A DNA stretch of 64,000 nt, from contig NZ_CP121660.1 in the NCBI RefSeq assembly GCF_029714365.1, positions 1,612,001-1,676,000 of the forward strand, given 5' to 3'. The position numbers were made by a program, and so were the translations under genes. The notes under the pieces were generated by a model, which saw only the letters and a program-made list of their open reading frames with translations, searched no databases and was not told the DNA's origin. The stretch is from Sinorhizobium terangae. Lineage in GTDB: Bacteria > Pseudomonadota > Alphaproteobacteria > Rhizobiales > Rhizobiaceae. Every line of letters begins with the position of its first letter. Position 1 is the first letter of the stretch. Positions 34,959-44,289 of this stretch are shown here, one piece after another.

Positions 34959-36275
34959 CTAGACGCGATAGTAACGGTTTGCCCGCCGTTCCGCCTCGGT
35001 GACAGCGTCCTCCGGCGTCATCTGCCCGGTCACGGCCGTGGCAAACATGTCGACCAGCACGTAGTCGGCCATGACGCCGGCCGAAGCATAGCCGAGCGGC
35101 CCGGCATAGCCGTTCGGACGCAATGTTTCCGAAGCGCGCGCGTAGGGCGCGTGGATCGGATCGGCGGTCCAGACGGGGTTGTCGGCGAAGGCTTTCAACG
35201 GTTGGCAGCAATAGGCGCTCGACCCCTCGATCCAGGCATTCATCTGGTCGGCTTCCATCATGAACTTGATGTATGCCTTGGCCGCTTCCGGATATTTGCA
35301 GTGGTTGAAGAGCAGGATCGAACTCGTCTGGTGAAGTTCGACGCTCTGGCCGACCGGACCGATGGGCAAGTTGGTGGTGCGGATATCGGCCGCGAGCTCA
35401 GCCAGCGCCGGATCCTTCTTCGCCGCGTAATAGAGCGAAACACCGTTTGCCGTCAGCGACACCTGGCCGGCGAGGAAGGCGCGGTTGTTGTTGATGTCGA
35501 GCCAGCTTTCGGTGCCCGGGATGAAGGTCTCGTACAGCTGTTTTGCGTAATTGATCGCAGCCAGTGTCTCAGGGCTGTTGATGGTGACCTTGCCGCTTTC
35601 GTCGACCATCTTGCCGCCGTGGCTCCACAGCAGCCAATGGGCATAGTTGTTGCCGTCGCCGACGGCCTTGCCGTGCGGGAAGCCGGCCGGCGTGCCTTTG
35701 GCTTTCAATGCCTTGCAGAGCTCGAGGAAGCCTGCCGTGTCCTTCGGAAACTCACTGAAGCCCGCCGCCTTCATGTGGCTGTCGCGATAACAGACGGCGT
35801 TGCCGATCGCCGTCAGCGGCATGGCGATAAACTGGCCGTCGCGGCTCGCGTAGCCCTTCAGGCCGTCGTACCAGCCACCATATTTGTTGCCGAGATAGTT
35901 CGCGAGCTCCGTCAGGTCGACGAGCTTGTCTGGATATTGGTGGGCATCGTCGAACCAGCACATCACCATGTCGGGACCGGAACCGACATTCGCCGCGACC
36001 GCGGCCTTCGGACGAATGTCTTCCCAGCTTTCCTTGTCGATGCGCACCTCGACGCCTGTCGCCTCGGTGAATTTCTTGGTGTTGGCGAGCCAAGCGTCCT
36101 CGTCGCCCTTGACGAAAGGTGTCCAGCGCAGAAGTCGCAGGGTTGCGCCTTCTTCCGGCTTGTAGCTCGGCTCGGCAGCCTGCGCGAAGGACGGGCGGAT
36201 GCCGAGCGGCGAAAGACCCGCCACGCCGGCAAGGGCAGCCGAGGCTGCAAGGAAGTCACGTCTCTTTATTGGCAT
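34959..36275 (-). CDS. Sugar ABC transporter substrate-binding protein
   Basis: Extracellular binding protein of family 1, 438 residues. A Tat-type signal (MPIKRRDFLAASAALAGVAGLSPLGIRPSFAQA) has the RRDFL motif and a cleavage site near residue 32. The mature protein starts AEPSYKPEEGATLRLLRWTPF and has DMVMCWFDDAHQYPDKLVDLTELANYLG and FLAGQVSLTANGVSLYYA. ATG 36275 follows AGGAGGAG. It lies between the ATPase gene and the permeases in the denD operon. Confidence 0.9.
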   Translation of the reverse strand: MPIKRRDFLAASAALAGVAGLSPLGIRPSFAQAAEPSYKPEEGATLRLLRWTPFVKGDEDAWLANTKKFTEATGVEVRIDKESWEDIRPKAAVAANVGSGPDMVMCWFDDAHQYPDKLVDLTELANYLGNKYGGWYDGLKGYASRDGQFIAMPLTAIGNAVCYRDSHMKAAGFSEFPKDTAGFLELCKALKAKGTPAGFPHGKAVGDGNNYAHWLLWSHGGKMVDESGKVTINSPETLAAINYAKQLYETFIPGTESWLDINNNRAFLAGQVSLTANGVSLYYAAKKDPALAELAADIRTTNLPIGPVGQSVELHQTSSILLFNHCKYPEAAKAYIKFMMEADQMNAWIEGSSAYCCQPLKAFADNPVWTADPIHAPYARASETLRPNGYAGPLGYASAGVMADYVLVDMFATAVTGQMTPEDAVTEAERRANRYYRV

Positions 36276-36427
36276 AATACTCCTCCTGGAAAAGCGGGAG
36301 CGCATCCTTCCGACATTCACCGTCCCGCTTGGCGAATGCGGCGGCAATGATGCCCAGCCCCTGCCGGACATCTCCGCGCGGTCAAGGCCGAGGCTCCTCT
36401 TTCCCTCGATTGCCTCGCCGCGCGGCA

Positions 36428-37495
36428 TCAATCGACCAGGCGTCGTCCGCTCTCCGCGTCGAACAGGTGAACGTGGGCGGCATCGATCGACAGACGGATG
36501 GTGTCACCCGGCTTGGCATTCACCCTTTCGCGGAAGACGCAGGTGACATCGCTGCCTCCGAGCCGGACGATCATCTGCGTCTCGTAGCCGGTCGGCTCTA
36601 TCACCACGATCTCGGCGGGCAGCCCGTTCGGGTCCAAGGCCATATATTCGGGCCGAAGCCCGTAGACGAGGTCATGTCCGATGGCGGCAGCGGCGGGGCG
36701 CGCGACCGGCAGCGCCGTTCCGTCCTCGGTGAGGAATGCGTTGCCGACGGTCGGATCGAGCCTGCCTTTGATCATGTTCATCGCCGGCGAGCCGATGAAG
36801 CCGGCGACGAACAGATTGACCGGGTTGTCATAGAGTTCGAGCGGCGCGCCAATCTGCTCGACGACGCCGTCATGCATGACGACGATCTTGTCGGCCATGG
36901 TCATCGCTTCGATCTGGTCGTGGGTGACATAGACGGTGGTGGTCTTCAGGCGCTGATGCAATTCCTTGATCTCGGCGCGCATGGCCACGCGCAGCTTCGC
37001 GTCAAGGTTCGACAGCGGCTCGTCGAAGAGAAACACCTGCGGATCGCGCACGATCGCCCGGCCCATTGCGACGCGCTGGCGCTGACCGCCGGAGAGTTGG
37101 CGCGGATAGCGGTCGAGCAGCTTCGACAGGCCGAGGATCTCCGCCGCCGCGCCGACGCGCTTGTCGATATCGGCCTTCGGTGAACCAGCGAGCATCAGCG
37201 AGAAGGCCATGTTGTCGGCGACCGTCATATGCGGATAGAGCGCATAATTCTGGAACACCATGGCGATGTCGCGGTCCTTCGGCGGCAGCGAATTGACGAT
37301 GCGGTTGCCGATGCGGATTTCACCCGCGGAGATGTTTTCAAGCCCCGCCAGCATCCGCAGCAGCGTGGATTTTCCGCAACCGGAGGGGCCGACGAGAATG
37401 ACGAACTCGCCGTCCTCGATTTCGATGTTCACGCCCTTGATTACGGGAAAGGCACCGAACGATTTCCTGACGTCCACAAAGTCCACGGCTGCCAT
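36428..37495 (-). CDS. ABC transporter ATP-binding protein (MalK/UgpC-type)
   Basis: A 355-residue nucleotide-binding subunit. The Walker A is GPSGCGKST, Q-loop VFQNYALYPHMTV, signature LSGGQRQRVAMGRAIV, Walker B VFLFDEPLSNLD, and switch His in YVTHDQIEAMTMAD. The C-terminal MalK-like OB domain ends in LFDAESGRRLVD. ATG 37495 has a GGAGG before it. It energises the two permeases at 32905-34861. Confidence 0.93.
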   Translation of the reverse strand: MAAVDFVDVRKSFGAFPVIKGVNIEIEDGEFVILVGPSGCGKSTLLRMLAGLENISAGEIRIGNRIVNSLPPKDRDIAMVFQNYALYPHMTVADNMAFSLMLAGSPKADIDKRVGAAAEILGLSKLLDRYPRQLSGGQRQRVAMGRAIVRDPQVFLFDEPLSNLDAKLRVAMRAEIKELHQRLKTTTVYVTHDQIEAMTMADKIVVMHDGVVEQIGAPLELYDNPVNLFVAGFIGSPAMNMIKGRLDPTVGNAFLTEDGTALPVARPAAAAIGHDLVYGLRPEYMALDPNGLPAEIVVIEPTGYETQMIVRLGGSDVTCVFRERVNAKPGDTIRLSIDAAHVHLFDAESGRRLVD

Positions 37496-37580
37496 AAGCG
37501 TTCCTCCCAATATCTGCCCGTGCTGATCGCCTGCGTCAGGCCGTCCCCCTGCCCGTCGCAAGCGACCTCTTGGAGTTCTC

Positions 37581-38357
37581 CTATCCGCGGCCGACTAACG
37601 GCATCTTCGTCGCCATGACGGTCATCGTCAGCACGTTGGCTGTCAGCGGCAGGCTCGCCATGTAGACGACGGCCTCGGCCACGTGCACGACGGGAATGGT
37701 CGGTTCGGCTGCGATCTCTCCATTGGCCTGCAACACACCCGTGCTCATCTTCTCGGTCATATCGGTCGCAGCATTGCCGATGTCGATCTGGCCACAGGCG
37801 ATGTCGTGCGCCCGCCCATCGAGCGCGATGGATTTCGTCAGCCCCGTGATCGCGTGTTTGGTCGCTGTATAGGGGGCGGAATTCGGCCTCGGCGTCGTCG
37901 CCGAAATGGAACCGTTGTTGATGATCCGTCCGCCACGCGGGTTTTGGCTTTTCATCAGCCGGAAGGCATGCTGGGTGCAGAGGAAGGCGCCGGTCAGGTT
38001 CGCCGAGACGATGTCGCTCCACTGCTCGAACGTCACATCCTCGGGCGGCACCGGCGGCACGTTCGTGCCGGCATTGTTGACCAGCAGGTCGAGCCGATCG
38101 AATTCGTCCCGGATCGCGCCGAATAGCGCAGCGACCTCAGCCGGGTTGCCGACGTCGCAGGTGATCGCCCGCACAGTGCCGCCGGTCTCCCGCGCGATTT
38201 CGTCGGCCGCGTCCTCAAGCACGTCAGGCCGGCGGCCGGTGATCACGAGGCTGTAGCCCTCGGCGCTCAAGGCTTTGGCGATCCCGCGACCGACGCCAGT
38301 ACCGCCGCCGGTCACGAGCACGATCTTTCCTTCGCCCGATCTTTTCGCCTGCGCCAT
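37581..38357 (-). CDS. Short-chain dehydrogenase/reductase
   Basis: A 258-residue SDR. The cofactor motif is [12 protein letters not shown], and the active site has NNGSISA and [28 protein letters not shown] is typical of polyol or gluconate-type SDRs. Its start lies 1 base from the denD stop, and the ATPase gene follows, so it is inside the operon. It could oxidise a related sugar acid or aldehyde (for example erythrose or an aldotetronolactone precursor) before DenD. The substrate is not known. Confidence 0.87.
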   Translation of the reverse strand: MAQAKRSGEGKIVLVTGGGTGVGRGIAKALSAEGYSLVITGRRPDVLEDAADEIARETGGTVRAITCDVGNPAEVAALFGAIRDEFDRLDLLVNNAGTNVPPVPPEDVTFEQWSDIVSANLTGAFLCTQHAFRLMKSQNPRGGRIINNGSISATTPRPNSAPYTATKHAITGLTKSIALDGRAHDIACGQIDIGNAATDMTEKMSTGVLQANGEIAAEPTIPVVHVAEAVVYMASLPLTANVLTMTVMATKMPLVGRG

Positions 38358-38358
38358 G

Positions 38359-39342
38359 TCAGATCCTCCCTCCGAGTTCGTCCTCGATATGGATCCGGAT
38401 GATCTCGTCGAAATTGCTTTCCGCCGTGAAACCGAGCTCGCGCGCCCGCCGGGCATCAAAATCGGTGGGCCAGCCGGCAACGATCGAGGCGATGACGGGA
38501 TCCGGTTCGCGGCGAATGAGGCGTGCCGCCTTCTCGCCGGCAACCCGCCGAAGCGCCTCGATCTCTTCGCCGACCAGTGCCGACAGGCCCGGCATGGTCA
38601 GGTTGCGCCGCGGCCCGATGCTCGCCGTGTCCATGCGCGCCGCATGCACGAAGAAACCGACGGCCGAACGCGGGCTTGCGAACCAGTGACGGACATTCTC
38701 GTCCACCGGCAATACCGCCTCCTGCCCGACCAGCGGCTCGCGCAGAATGTTGGAGAAAAACCCTGATGCCGCCTTGTTGGGCTTGCCGGGCCGAACGCAA
38801 ATGGTCGGGAGGCGGATGCCGATGCCGTCGAAGATGCCTCGGCGCGTATAGTCGGCGAGCAGCAATTCGCAGATAGCCTTCTGCGTGCCGTAGCTCGTCA
38901 GCGGCGTCGTGAAAAACTCGTCCCCGATCTTTTCCGGGAAGGGCTGGCCGAAGACGGCAATCGACGAGGCAAAGATGACGCGCGGGAAATAGGGGCCGTT
39001 GCGGCCTTCGTGGCGGATCGCCTCGAAAAGCGAACGCGTACCGTCCAGATTGATGCTGTAGCCCTTGTCGAAATCGGCCTCCGCCTCGCCGGAAACGATC
39101 GCCGCCAGATGAAAGATGACATCCGGCCGCGACGCGATGAGCCGTTCTGCTCCGCCTTCGGACGACAGATCGACCGCCGGCGCCGTCGAAGTCGCGGAAA
39201 GTGTCGCGGGCACTGGTGCCTGGACCACGTCTACTAGCGTAAGCCGGGTGACCTCATAGCCGAGAGCGCCCGGCTCTGCGGCGAGCCTCTCGACCAGCTT
39301 GCGGCCGATCATTCCGGCCGCACCTATGACCATGACATGCAT
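38359..39342 (-). CDS. denD: D-erythronate dehydrogenase
   Basis: An NAD-dependent epimerase/dehydratase-family enzyme of 327 residues. [20 protein letters not shown] is the Rossmann loop, [34 protein letters not shown] follows, and the active site reads [44 protein letters not shown] with YxxxK. This matches DenD, which oxidises D-erythronate at C2 to 2-oxo-tetronate. The otn genes 1.6 kb away would take the product to DHAP. The start at 39342 lies 40 bases from the FadR-type regulator's stop. A uronate dehydrogenase-like role is the alternative. Confidence 0.82.
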   Translation of the reverse strand: MHVMVIGAAGMIGRKLVERLAAEPGALGYEVTRLTLVDVVQAPVPATLSATSTAPAVDLSSEGGAERLIASRPDVIFHLAAIVSGEAEADFDKGYSINLDGTRSLFEAIRHEGRNGPYFPRVIFASSIAVFGQPFPEKIGDEFFTTPLTSYGTQKAICELLLADYTRRGIFDGIGIRLPTICVRPGKPNKAASGFFSNILREPLVGQEAVLPVDENVRHWFASPRSAVGFFVHAARMDTASIGPRRNLTMPGLSALVGEEIEALRRVAGEKAARLIRREPDPVIASIVAGWPTDFDARRARELGFTAESNFDEIIRIHIEDELGGRI

Positions 39343-39382
39343 TCGCGGCGAACCTCCGTTTTAGGCCCGGGAAATTCCGGGT

Positions 39383-40159
39383 TCAGCGTGTCTTCCCACC
39401 CTTGCCTGCCGGCCTTTCCGCCCGCCCGTGTTCAGCGAGCAATTCCTTCGTTGTCTCGTAGATTCGCATGAGATGATGGCGAAACGCCGCGACGACGGCC
39501 TCGCGGTCGCGCCGGGCAAGCGCTGCCACGATCTCGCTGTGATCCTTGTAGCTGGCATCTATGGCGCCGGGTCGGGACATGGCGCTGCGCCGGTAATTCA
39601 TCATGTAGGTGTAGAGATCGGTGACGAAGTCGGAGAGCAGCGGATTGCCGCAACCCCGATAGATCGCCACATGGAATTCACGGTCGCAGATCAGGAATCG
39701 CATGGCATCGTCGCCGCCGAGCCGCTGCGCTTCGAGCAGGCTCTCCAGCTTGCTGAGCGTGTCGTCGTCGATGTTCTCGGCGGCATCACCCACGACCTTC
39801 AGCTCGATATGGAGCCTTGCGGCATGAACCGCCTCGAGATCATAGCTGTCGATGGCATTCGGCGAGGCGATCGTGACGGTGACGTCGCTGAGGTCGACAT
39901 TGGCAACCCGGCTGCGGCTGCCTTGCGAAACCTCGATGATCCCGCGTGCGGCAAGCATCTGGATGGCGCCGCGCACCGTCTCCCGGCTGACATGGAGCAC
40001 GTTGGCGAGTTCGCGTTCGCCGGGAAGCTCGTCGCCCGGATGCAGCATGTTGGTCGCAACGAGAACCATCAGCTTGTCGGCAATCACGTCACGCGCCGTG
40101 CGGCGTTCGAGGCTCCGCCCGATCTTCGGCATTTGCGTGAGTATGGGACTGCCATTCAC
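39383..40159 (-). CDS. FadR/GntR-family regulator
   Basis: A 258-residue GntR protein with the HTH at residues 20-85 (RTARDVIADKLMVLVATNMLHPGDELPGERELANVLHVSRETVRGAIQMLAARGIIEVSQGSRSRV) and an FCD ligand domain (HIELKVVGDAAENIDDDTLSKLESLLE, FHVAIYRGCGNPLLSDFVTDLYTYMMNYRR, HSEIVAALARRDREAVVAAFRHHLMRIYE). It is the first gene of the minus-strand operon and is probably its own repressor through the inverted repeat at 40175-40205. The likely inducer is a four-carbon acid or its oxo form. Confidence 0.88.
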   Translation of the reverse strand: MNGSPILTQMPKIGRSLERRTARDVIADKLMVLVATNMLHPGDELPGERELANVLHVSRETVRGAIQMLAARGIIEVSQGSRSRVANVDLSDVTVTIASPNAIDSYDLEAVHAARLHIELKVVGDAAENIDDDTLSKLESLLEAQRLGGDDAMRFLICDREFHVAIYRGCGNPLLSDFVTDLYTYMMNYRRSAMSRPGAIDASYKDHSEIVAALARRDREAVVAAFRHHLMRIYETTKELLAEHGRAERPAGKGGKTR

Positions 40160-40174
40160 TGCGCCGCACCTCCA

Positions 40175-40205
40175 ACTGATCCACTGGTTGGTCCACCGGA
40201 TCAGT
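40175..40205. promoter_or_regulatory. Candidate FadR/GntR operator
   Basis: ACTGATCC at 40175-40182 pairs perfectly with GGATCAGT at 40198-40205. Inside lies TGGT-TGG-TCCA, near the GntR/FadR pattern TnGTnnnACnA. It starts 16 bases upstream of the regulator's ATG and would govern the whole operon. Confidence 0.6.
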
Positions 40206-40390
40206 CATACGAATAGACTGCGCAAACGAAGGCATGGTCAAGGCAAGTTCGTCGCGGCACTGCATCAAAAATGCGCGCACCATTTTGTGCAACGCACGCA
40301 AGCAAGAAAAAATAGTCGAGAGGCCCGCTGCTCTCACCAACTACCATCGAGTGATGTGCTATATAGATTGCAACTGACAAGGAGGTGGCT

Positions 40391-40876
40391 ATGTCAACTT
40401 TCCGGAATGCAGTCGTCTCTTTGCCCGGCAAAGAGCGGATAGCGAAAACGCCGTTTGGTGCGAAGGTTGTTATCCATGCCACGGCCGCCGAGACTGGAGG
40501 TGCATTCGGAATGTGGGATACCTTCACGCCTCCAGGTCATGGCCCGGCCCCTCACACGCACACACGAGAGACCGAAGTCTTTCGCGTGATCCGTGGCCTC
40601 TATCGTTTCCAATGCGGTGATGACGAGTTTGACGCGCCACCAGGAACCGTCGTGGTTCTGCCACCGCATGTGCGGCACGCTTGGCGAAACATCAGTGACG
40701 AACCCGGCCAAATGTTCGGTACCGTCATCCCGGGCGGTTTCGAGCAATTGTTTATCGATATCGATGCTTCTTGTGCCGACACTCCCGAGAAAATTGCCGT
40801 GATCGAAGCGCACCTGGGAATCGTCAACGATATGACTTTGGCTCTCGGACTCGCAGATCGGACTGTTGCTGACTGA
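40391..40876 (+). CDS. Cupin-domain protein
   Basis: A 161-residue cupin (PHTHTRETEVFRVIRGLYRFQCGDDEFDAPPGTVVVLPPHVRHAWRN) that shares residue patterns throughout with the cupin at 6551-7012, including the ETGGAFGMWDTFTPPGHGP and PGGFEQLF segments. The His, His, Glu metal set of the first motif and the second-motif His are kept. ATG 40391 is chosen because AAGGAGG lies 5 bases upstream; the in-frame GTG at 40385 falls within that site. It stands between the denD and otnC operons, but nothing shows that it belongs to either pathway. Confidence 0.8.
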   Translation: MSTFRNAVVSLPGKERIAKTPFGAKVVIHATAAETGGAFGMWDTFTPPGHGPAPHTHTRETEVFRVIRGLYRFQCGDDEFDAPPGTVVVLPPHVRHAWRNISDEPGQMFGTVIPGGFEQLFIDIDASCADTPEKIAVIEAHLGIVNDMTLALGLADRTVAD

Positions 40877-40974
40877 TCATCGAACGCCAAGGGTCAGCCC
40901 GCTGTCGCGAACCGAGAGTCTGGCGATCTTTTTGTCGTTCGTGTCAGGTTTGAGTCCCTGGCTCCCGGCTGACA

Positions 40975-41652
40975 TCACCCGTGGTCATGCCCCTCATGCC
41001 CACCAAGCGATGGCAGGTCGAGCCCGAAGGTCTTGGCAAGATCGGCCACCTGCTCCGGGCTGAGATAGCGTGGATTGAGATTGCGCAGCAGCAGGTAGAG
41101 CTTTGCCGTTTCCTCCAATTCTTCGGTGGCGAACACCGCAGCCTCAAGGCTGTCGCCCGCCACCACCGGACCATGATTGGCGAGCAAGACCGAGGAGTAC
41201 TTGCCCGCAAGTCCGCGGATCGCATCGGCAACGGCCGGGTCGCCGGGTCGATAATAGGGCACGAGCGCCGTCTCACCGGCGCGCATGAGGTAGTAAGGCG
41301 TCATCGGCGGCAGCGCGGCGCGCGGATCGATCTCCGGCAACATGGTGAGCGCCACCGCGTGGGTGGAATGCAGGTGCACGATCGCCCGGGCACTGCCACG
41401 CGACTCATAGAGGGCGGAGTGAAGCGGGATTTCCTTCGTCGGCTTGTCGCCGGAAATGAGCCGGCCGGCTGCATCGAGCCGCGATATGCGGGCGGGGTCG
41501 AGGAAGCCGAGCGAGGCATTGGTCGGCGTTACCAGGCAGCCGCCATCGTCGAGCCGAAGCGATATGTTGCCCGACGAGCCGGGCGTCAGGCCCCGTTCGA
41601 ATAGGGATCGCCCGTAACGGCAGATTTCCTCACGCAGACGTGTCTCGGACAT
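40975..41652 (-). CDS. otnC: 3-oxo-tetronate 4-phosphate decarboxylase
   Basis: Class II aldolase-family enzyme of 225 residues: MSETRLREEICRYGRSLFERGLTPGSSGNISLRLDDGGCLVTPTNASLGFLDPARISRLDAAGRLISGDKPTKEIPLHSALYESRGSARAIVHLHSTHAVALTML. The zinc-binding HLHSTH and a later ANHGPVV are seen. With otnK and otnI nearby, it would decarboxylate 3-oxo-tetronate 4-phosphate to dihydroxyacetone phosphate and CO2. It lies 17 bases downstream of the LacI gene, so its transcription starts from the operator region at 42.8 kb. Confidence 0.85.
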   Translation of the reverse strand: MSETRLREEICRYGRSLFERGLTPGSSGNISLRLDDGGCLVTPTNASLGFLDPARISRLDAAGRLISGDKPTKEIPLHSALYESRGSARAIVHLHSTHAVALTMLPEIDPRAALPPMTPYYLMRAGETALVPYYRPGDPAVADAIRGLAGKYSSVLLANHGPVVAGDSLEAAVFATEELEETAKLYLLLRNLNPRYLSPEQVADLAKTFGLDLPSLGGHEGHDHG

Positions 41653-41669
41653 AGGTAAATCCTTTCAAA

Positions 41670-42674
41670 TCAGGCGGTCGCGCCCTCGACCAGTTCGAAT
41701 CCGAGATCAACGACCTGCGGTGGCGAGTTCGTGACCACCAGTTCCGCCGCTATCCGTCCAGTCGCGACGCGAGGCGTCCGTATGGTCGAGAGCGGCTGCG
41801 GCGTCACTCGGCCGATATCGAGGCCGTTATAACCGAAGATCGCCAGTTGTGAGGGAACCGAGATTCCGTGCGCCAGGCAGTGAAAATAGCCGCCGAGCGC
41901 CATGTCGTCGTTCGAAAAATAGACCGCGTCGAGGTCGCGACGCCTTGCCAGCAGCCGCTCCAGTCCCAGCCGCCCGCTTTCCACCGACGATCCGCCAGCG
42001 TAGATTTCCCGATCAGCAAGCGGAGCACCGGCCGCGCCGAGCGCTTCAGAAAGCCCGGCAAAGCGCTTGCCGGCGCGCGTGTCGCGATCAAGGTCGTGCC
42101 CAACATAGCCGATCCGACGATAGCCGCGCTTCAACAGGAACTCGGCGCTTGCACGCCCGGCAGCACGATTGGAATAGCCGACCGCGAGATCCAGCGCCGT
42201 GCCATCGAGATCGAGCAGTTCGACGACCCGGCAGCCGCTCGCGCGCAACATCTTCAGCGTGCGCTCGCTGTGTTCGAAGCCGGCAAGCATCACCGCCGTC
42301 GGCCGCCAGGCGAGCATTGCAGCGACGAGCGCCTCCTCGCGCTCGGGATCGTAGTCGGTGACGGAGAAGACGGCCTGATGCTGATTTTGCTCCAGCACAG
42401 TGCTCGCCCCGCGCAATACATCCGGAAAGACGATGTTGGAGAGCGACGGGATCACGAAGGCGACGAGCCGCGACCCGGCGGACGCGAGCGTGCCGGCGAT
42501 GCGGTTCGGCACATAGCCGAGTCGTTCGACCGCTTCCATCACCCGGTCCCTCGTCTTCTTGGAAAACGAGCCGTGATCGCGCAAGACGCGCGACACGGTG
42601 CTCTCGCCGACGCCGGCGGCTTCCGCGACCTCGGCAAGCGTCACCGCCGGATGGTGCCTGAAATCCAAAGTCAC
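41670..42674 (-). CDS. LacI-family regulator of the tetronate genes
   Basis: A 334-residue LacI protein: HTH VTLAEVAEAAGVGESTVSRVLRDHGSFSKKTRDRVMEAVERLGYVPNRIAGTLA, hinge and periplasmic-binding-like domain (LVAFVIPSLSNIVFPDVLRGASTVLEQNQHQAVFSVTDYDPEREEALVAAM), close to GntR-type gluconate repressors. The GTG at 42674 is the start, with GGAGG 5 bases before. It cotranscribes otnC and diverges from the MFS-ltnD-otnI-otnK operon over three copies of one palindrome that it should bind. The inducer is likely an L-threonate or D-erythronate derivative. Confidence 0.88.
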   Translation of the reverse strand: MTLDFRHHPAVTLAEVAEAAGVGESTVSRVLRDHGSFSKKTRDRVMEAVERLGYVPNRIAGTLASAGSRLVAFVIPSLSNIVFPDVLRGASTVLEQNQHQAVFSVTDYDPEREEALVAAMLAWRPTAVMLAGFEHSERTLKMLRASGCRVVELLDLDGTALDLAVGYSNRAAGRASAEFLLKRGYRRIGYVGHDLDRDTRAGKRFAGLSEALGAAGAPLADREIYAGGSSVESGRLGLERLLARRRDLDAVYFSNDDMALGGYFHCLAHGISVPSQLAIFGYNGLDIGRVTPQPLSTIRTPRVATGRIAAELVVTNSPPQVVDLGFELVEGATA

Positions 42675-42768
42675 ATTCTCGCCTCCTGACAGCCTGCCAT
42701 CCATCCCGAGCCCTGGTGCCGCTCGGCGCTCGAGATCTGTCGTTCGAATCAATAGATAACCCGAATAT

Positions 42769-42840
42769 TTGGCAGCGCTACCATTTTTCATTTGGCAGCG
42801 CTGCCAAAATCCTATAGGGGAGAATGGCAGCGCTGCCAAA
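42769..42840. promoter_or_regulatory. Three LacI-type operators
   Basis: Three copies of GGCAGCGCTGCC stand at 42771-42782 (one mismatch, GGCAGCGCTACC), 42794-42805 (inside a perfect 18-base palindrome, 42791-42808) and 42826-42837. Centres are 23 and 32 bases apart, near 2 and 3 helical turns, so the proteins would bind on one face. CCTATAGG between the last two may hold a -10 box. The central CG is typical of LacI operators. Confidence 0.85.
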
Positions 42841-42901
42841 CAGGCGCCGCGCCGCGCCGGGGTGGAGCAAGGGTCCCGGGAACCTAGAGGAGGAGGAAAT
42901 C

Positions 42902-44218
42902 ATGACGCTGCAAACGCAGGCGCCGGTCGCTGGCGCGCATCTCGAACGGACGGTCGAGGATCGCGCCTATACCAAGGTTTTCTGGAGAATCGTTCCATTC
43001 TTGATGCTCTGCTACGTGGTCGCCTATCTCGACCGCGTCAATGTCGGCTTTGCCAAGCTGCAAATGTCGAGCGAGCTTGGCCTGTCGGAAGCGGCCTATG
43101 GCATCGGCGCCGGCATTTTCTTCATCGGCTATTTTCTGTTCGAGGTGCCGAGCAACGTCATCCTGAACAAGGTCGGCGCCCGCGTATGGATCGCCCGTAT
43201 CATGATCACGTGGGGCGTCATCTCCGCCGCTTTCATGTTCACGACGTCGGAAAGCGTGTTCTACGTCCTGCGTTTCCTGTTGGGTGTCGCCGAGGCCGGG
43301 TTTTTCCCTGGAATCATCCTCTATCTCACGACCTGGTACCCGGCGCATCGCCGCGCCAAGATCATCACCACCTTCATGTCGGCAATCCCGATCTCATCCA
43401 TCTTCGGCAATCCGCTTTCCGGCCTGCTGATGGATAGTTTCCATGGAACGCATGGCCTTTCCGGCTGGCAATGGATGTTCCTGATCGAGGCAGTTCCCGC
43501 GATCCTTTTCGGTATCGCCACCTTCTTCTATCTTGACGACACGATCGGCCATGCGAACTGGCTGACGAAGGAGGAAAAGAACGTGCTGGCGGCCAATATC
43601 GACGCCGAGAATCGGGTGAAATCGTCGAGCCCGCACAGCATCGCCGGAGCGCTGACCGATCGCCGCGTCTGGCTCATGTGCCTGATCTATTTCTGCTTCG
43701 TCCTCGGACAATACGGACTGAATTTTTGGATGCCGACGATCGTGAAGGCGACCGGGGTGACCGGAAACCTCAACATCGGTCTTATTTCCGCGATCCCCTA
43801 TCTTTGCACCTTCGTCGTCATGCTCGTGCTCGGACGTTCTTCGGACCGTTTCCGCGAACGGCGCTGGCATCTCGTCGTCCCGGCAGTCATTGCTGCCGGC
43901 GGTTTCGTCGCGGCAACCGTAGCGACGAGCACCACCGTCGCGATCGTCTGCCTCTCGCTCGCTGCCGCAGGCGCCATAAGCTGCGCACCGCTCTTCTGGT
44001 CGCTGCCGACCGCCTTTCTCGCAGGGACCGGAGCTGCGGCCGGGATCGCCTGGATCAACTCGGTCGGCAACCTCGCAGGCTTCCTGGGACCGTTCCTGGT
44101 CGGTTATCTGAAGGACTTCACCGGCAACAACAGCGCGGGCATGTATTTCCTGGCCGCGGCTCTTATCGTCGGCGCGCTCGCCGTGCTGACGGTTCCTGCC
44201 AAGACCGTCAACCGCTAG
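42902..44218 (+). CDS. MFS transporter, anion:cation symporter family
   Basis: A 438-residue permease with 12 helices, of the GudP/ExuT-like family that imports sugar acids with protons. YVVAYLDRVNVGFAKLQMSSELGLSEAAYGIGAGIFFIGYFLFEVPSNVILNKVGARVWIARIMITWG is the family N-terminus. ATG 42902 follows GAGGAGGAG. It is first in the operon with ltnD, otnI and otnK, so its substrate is probably L-threonate or D-erythronate. This gives the region two transporter types for four-carbon acids. Confidence 0.9.
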   Translation: MTLQTQAPVAGAHLERTVEDRAYTKVFWRIVPFLMLCYVVAYLDRVNVGFAKLQMSSELGLSEAAYGIGAGIFFIGYFLFEVPSNVILNKVGARVWIARIMITWGVISAAFMFTTSESVFYVLRFLLGVAEAGFFPGIILYLTTWYPAHRRAKIITTFMSAIPISSIFGNPLSGLLMDSFHGTHGLSGWQWMFLIEAVPAILFGIATFFYLDDTIGHANWLTKEEKNVLAANIDAENRVKSSSPHSIAGALTDRRVWLMCLIYFCFVLGQYGLNFWMPTIVKATGVTGNLNIGLISAIPYLCTFVVMLVLGRSSDRFRERRWHLVVPAVIAAGGFVAATVATSTTVAIVCLSLAAAGAISCAPLFWSLPTAFLAGTGAAAGIAWINSVGNLAGFLGPFLVGYLKDFTGNNSAGMYFLAAALIVGALAVLTVPAKTVNR

Positions 44219-44289
44219 AACCAATGACACTGTACCCCTCCGGCCTTTCCGGAGGGTCAACCCGACATCCGAGACTGGAGGATATCGTC

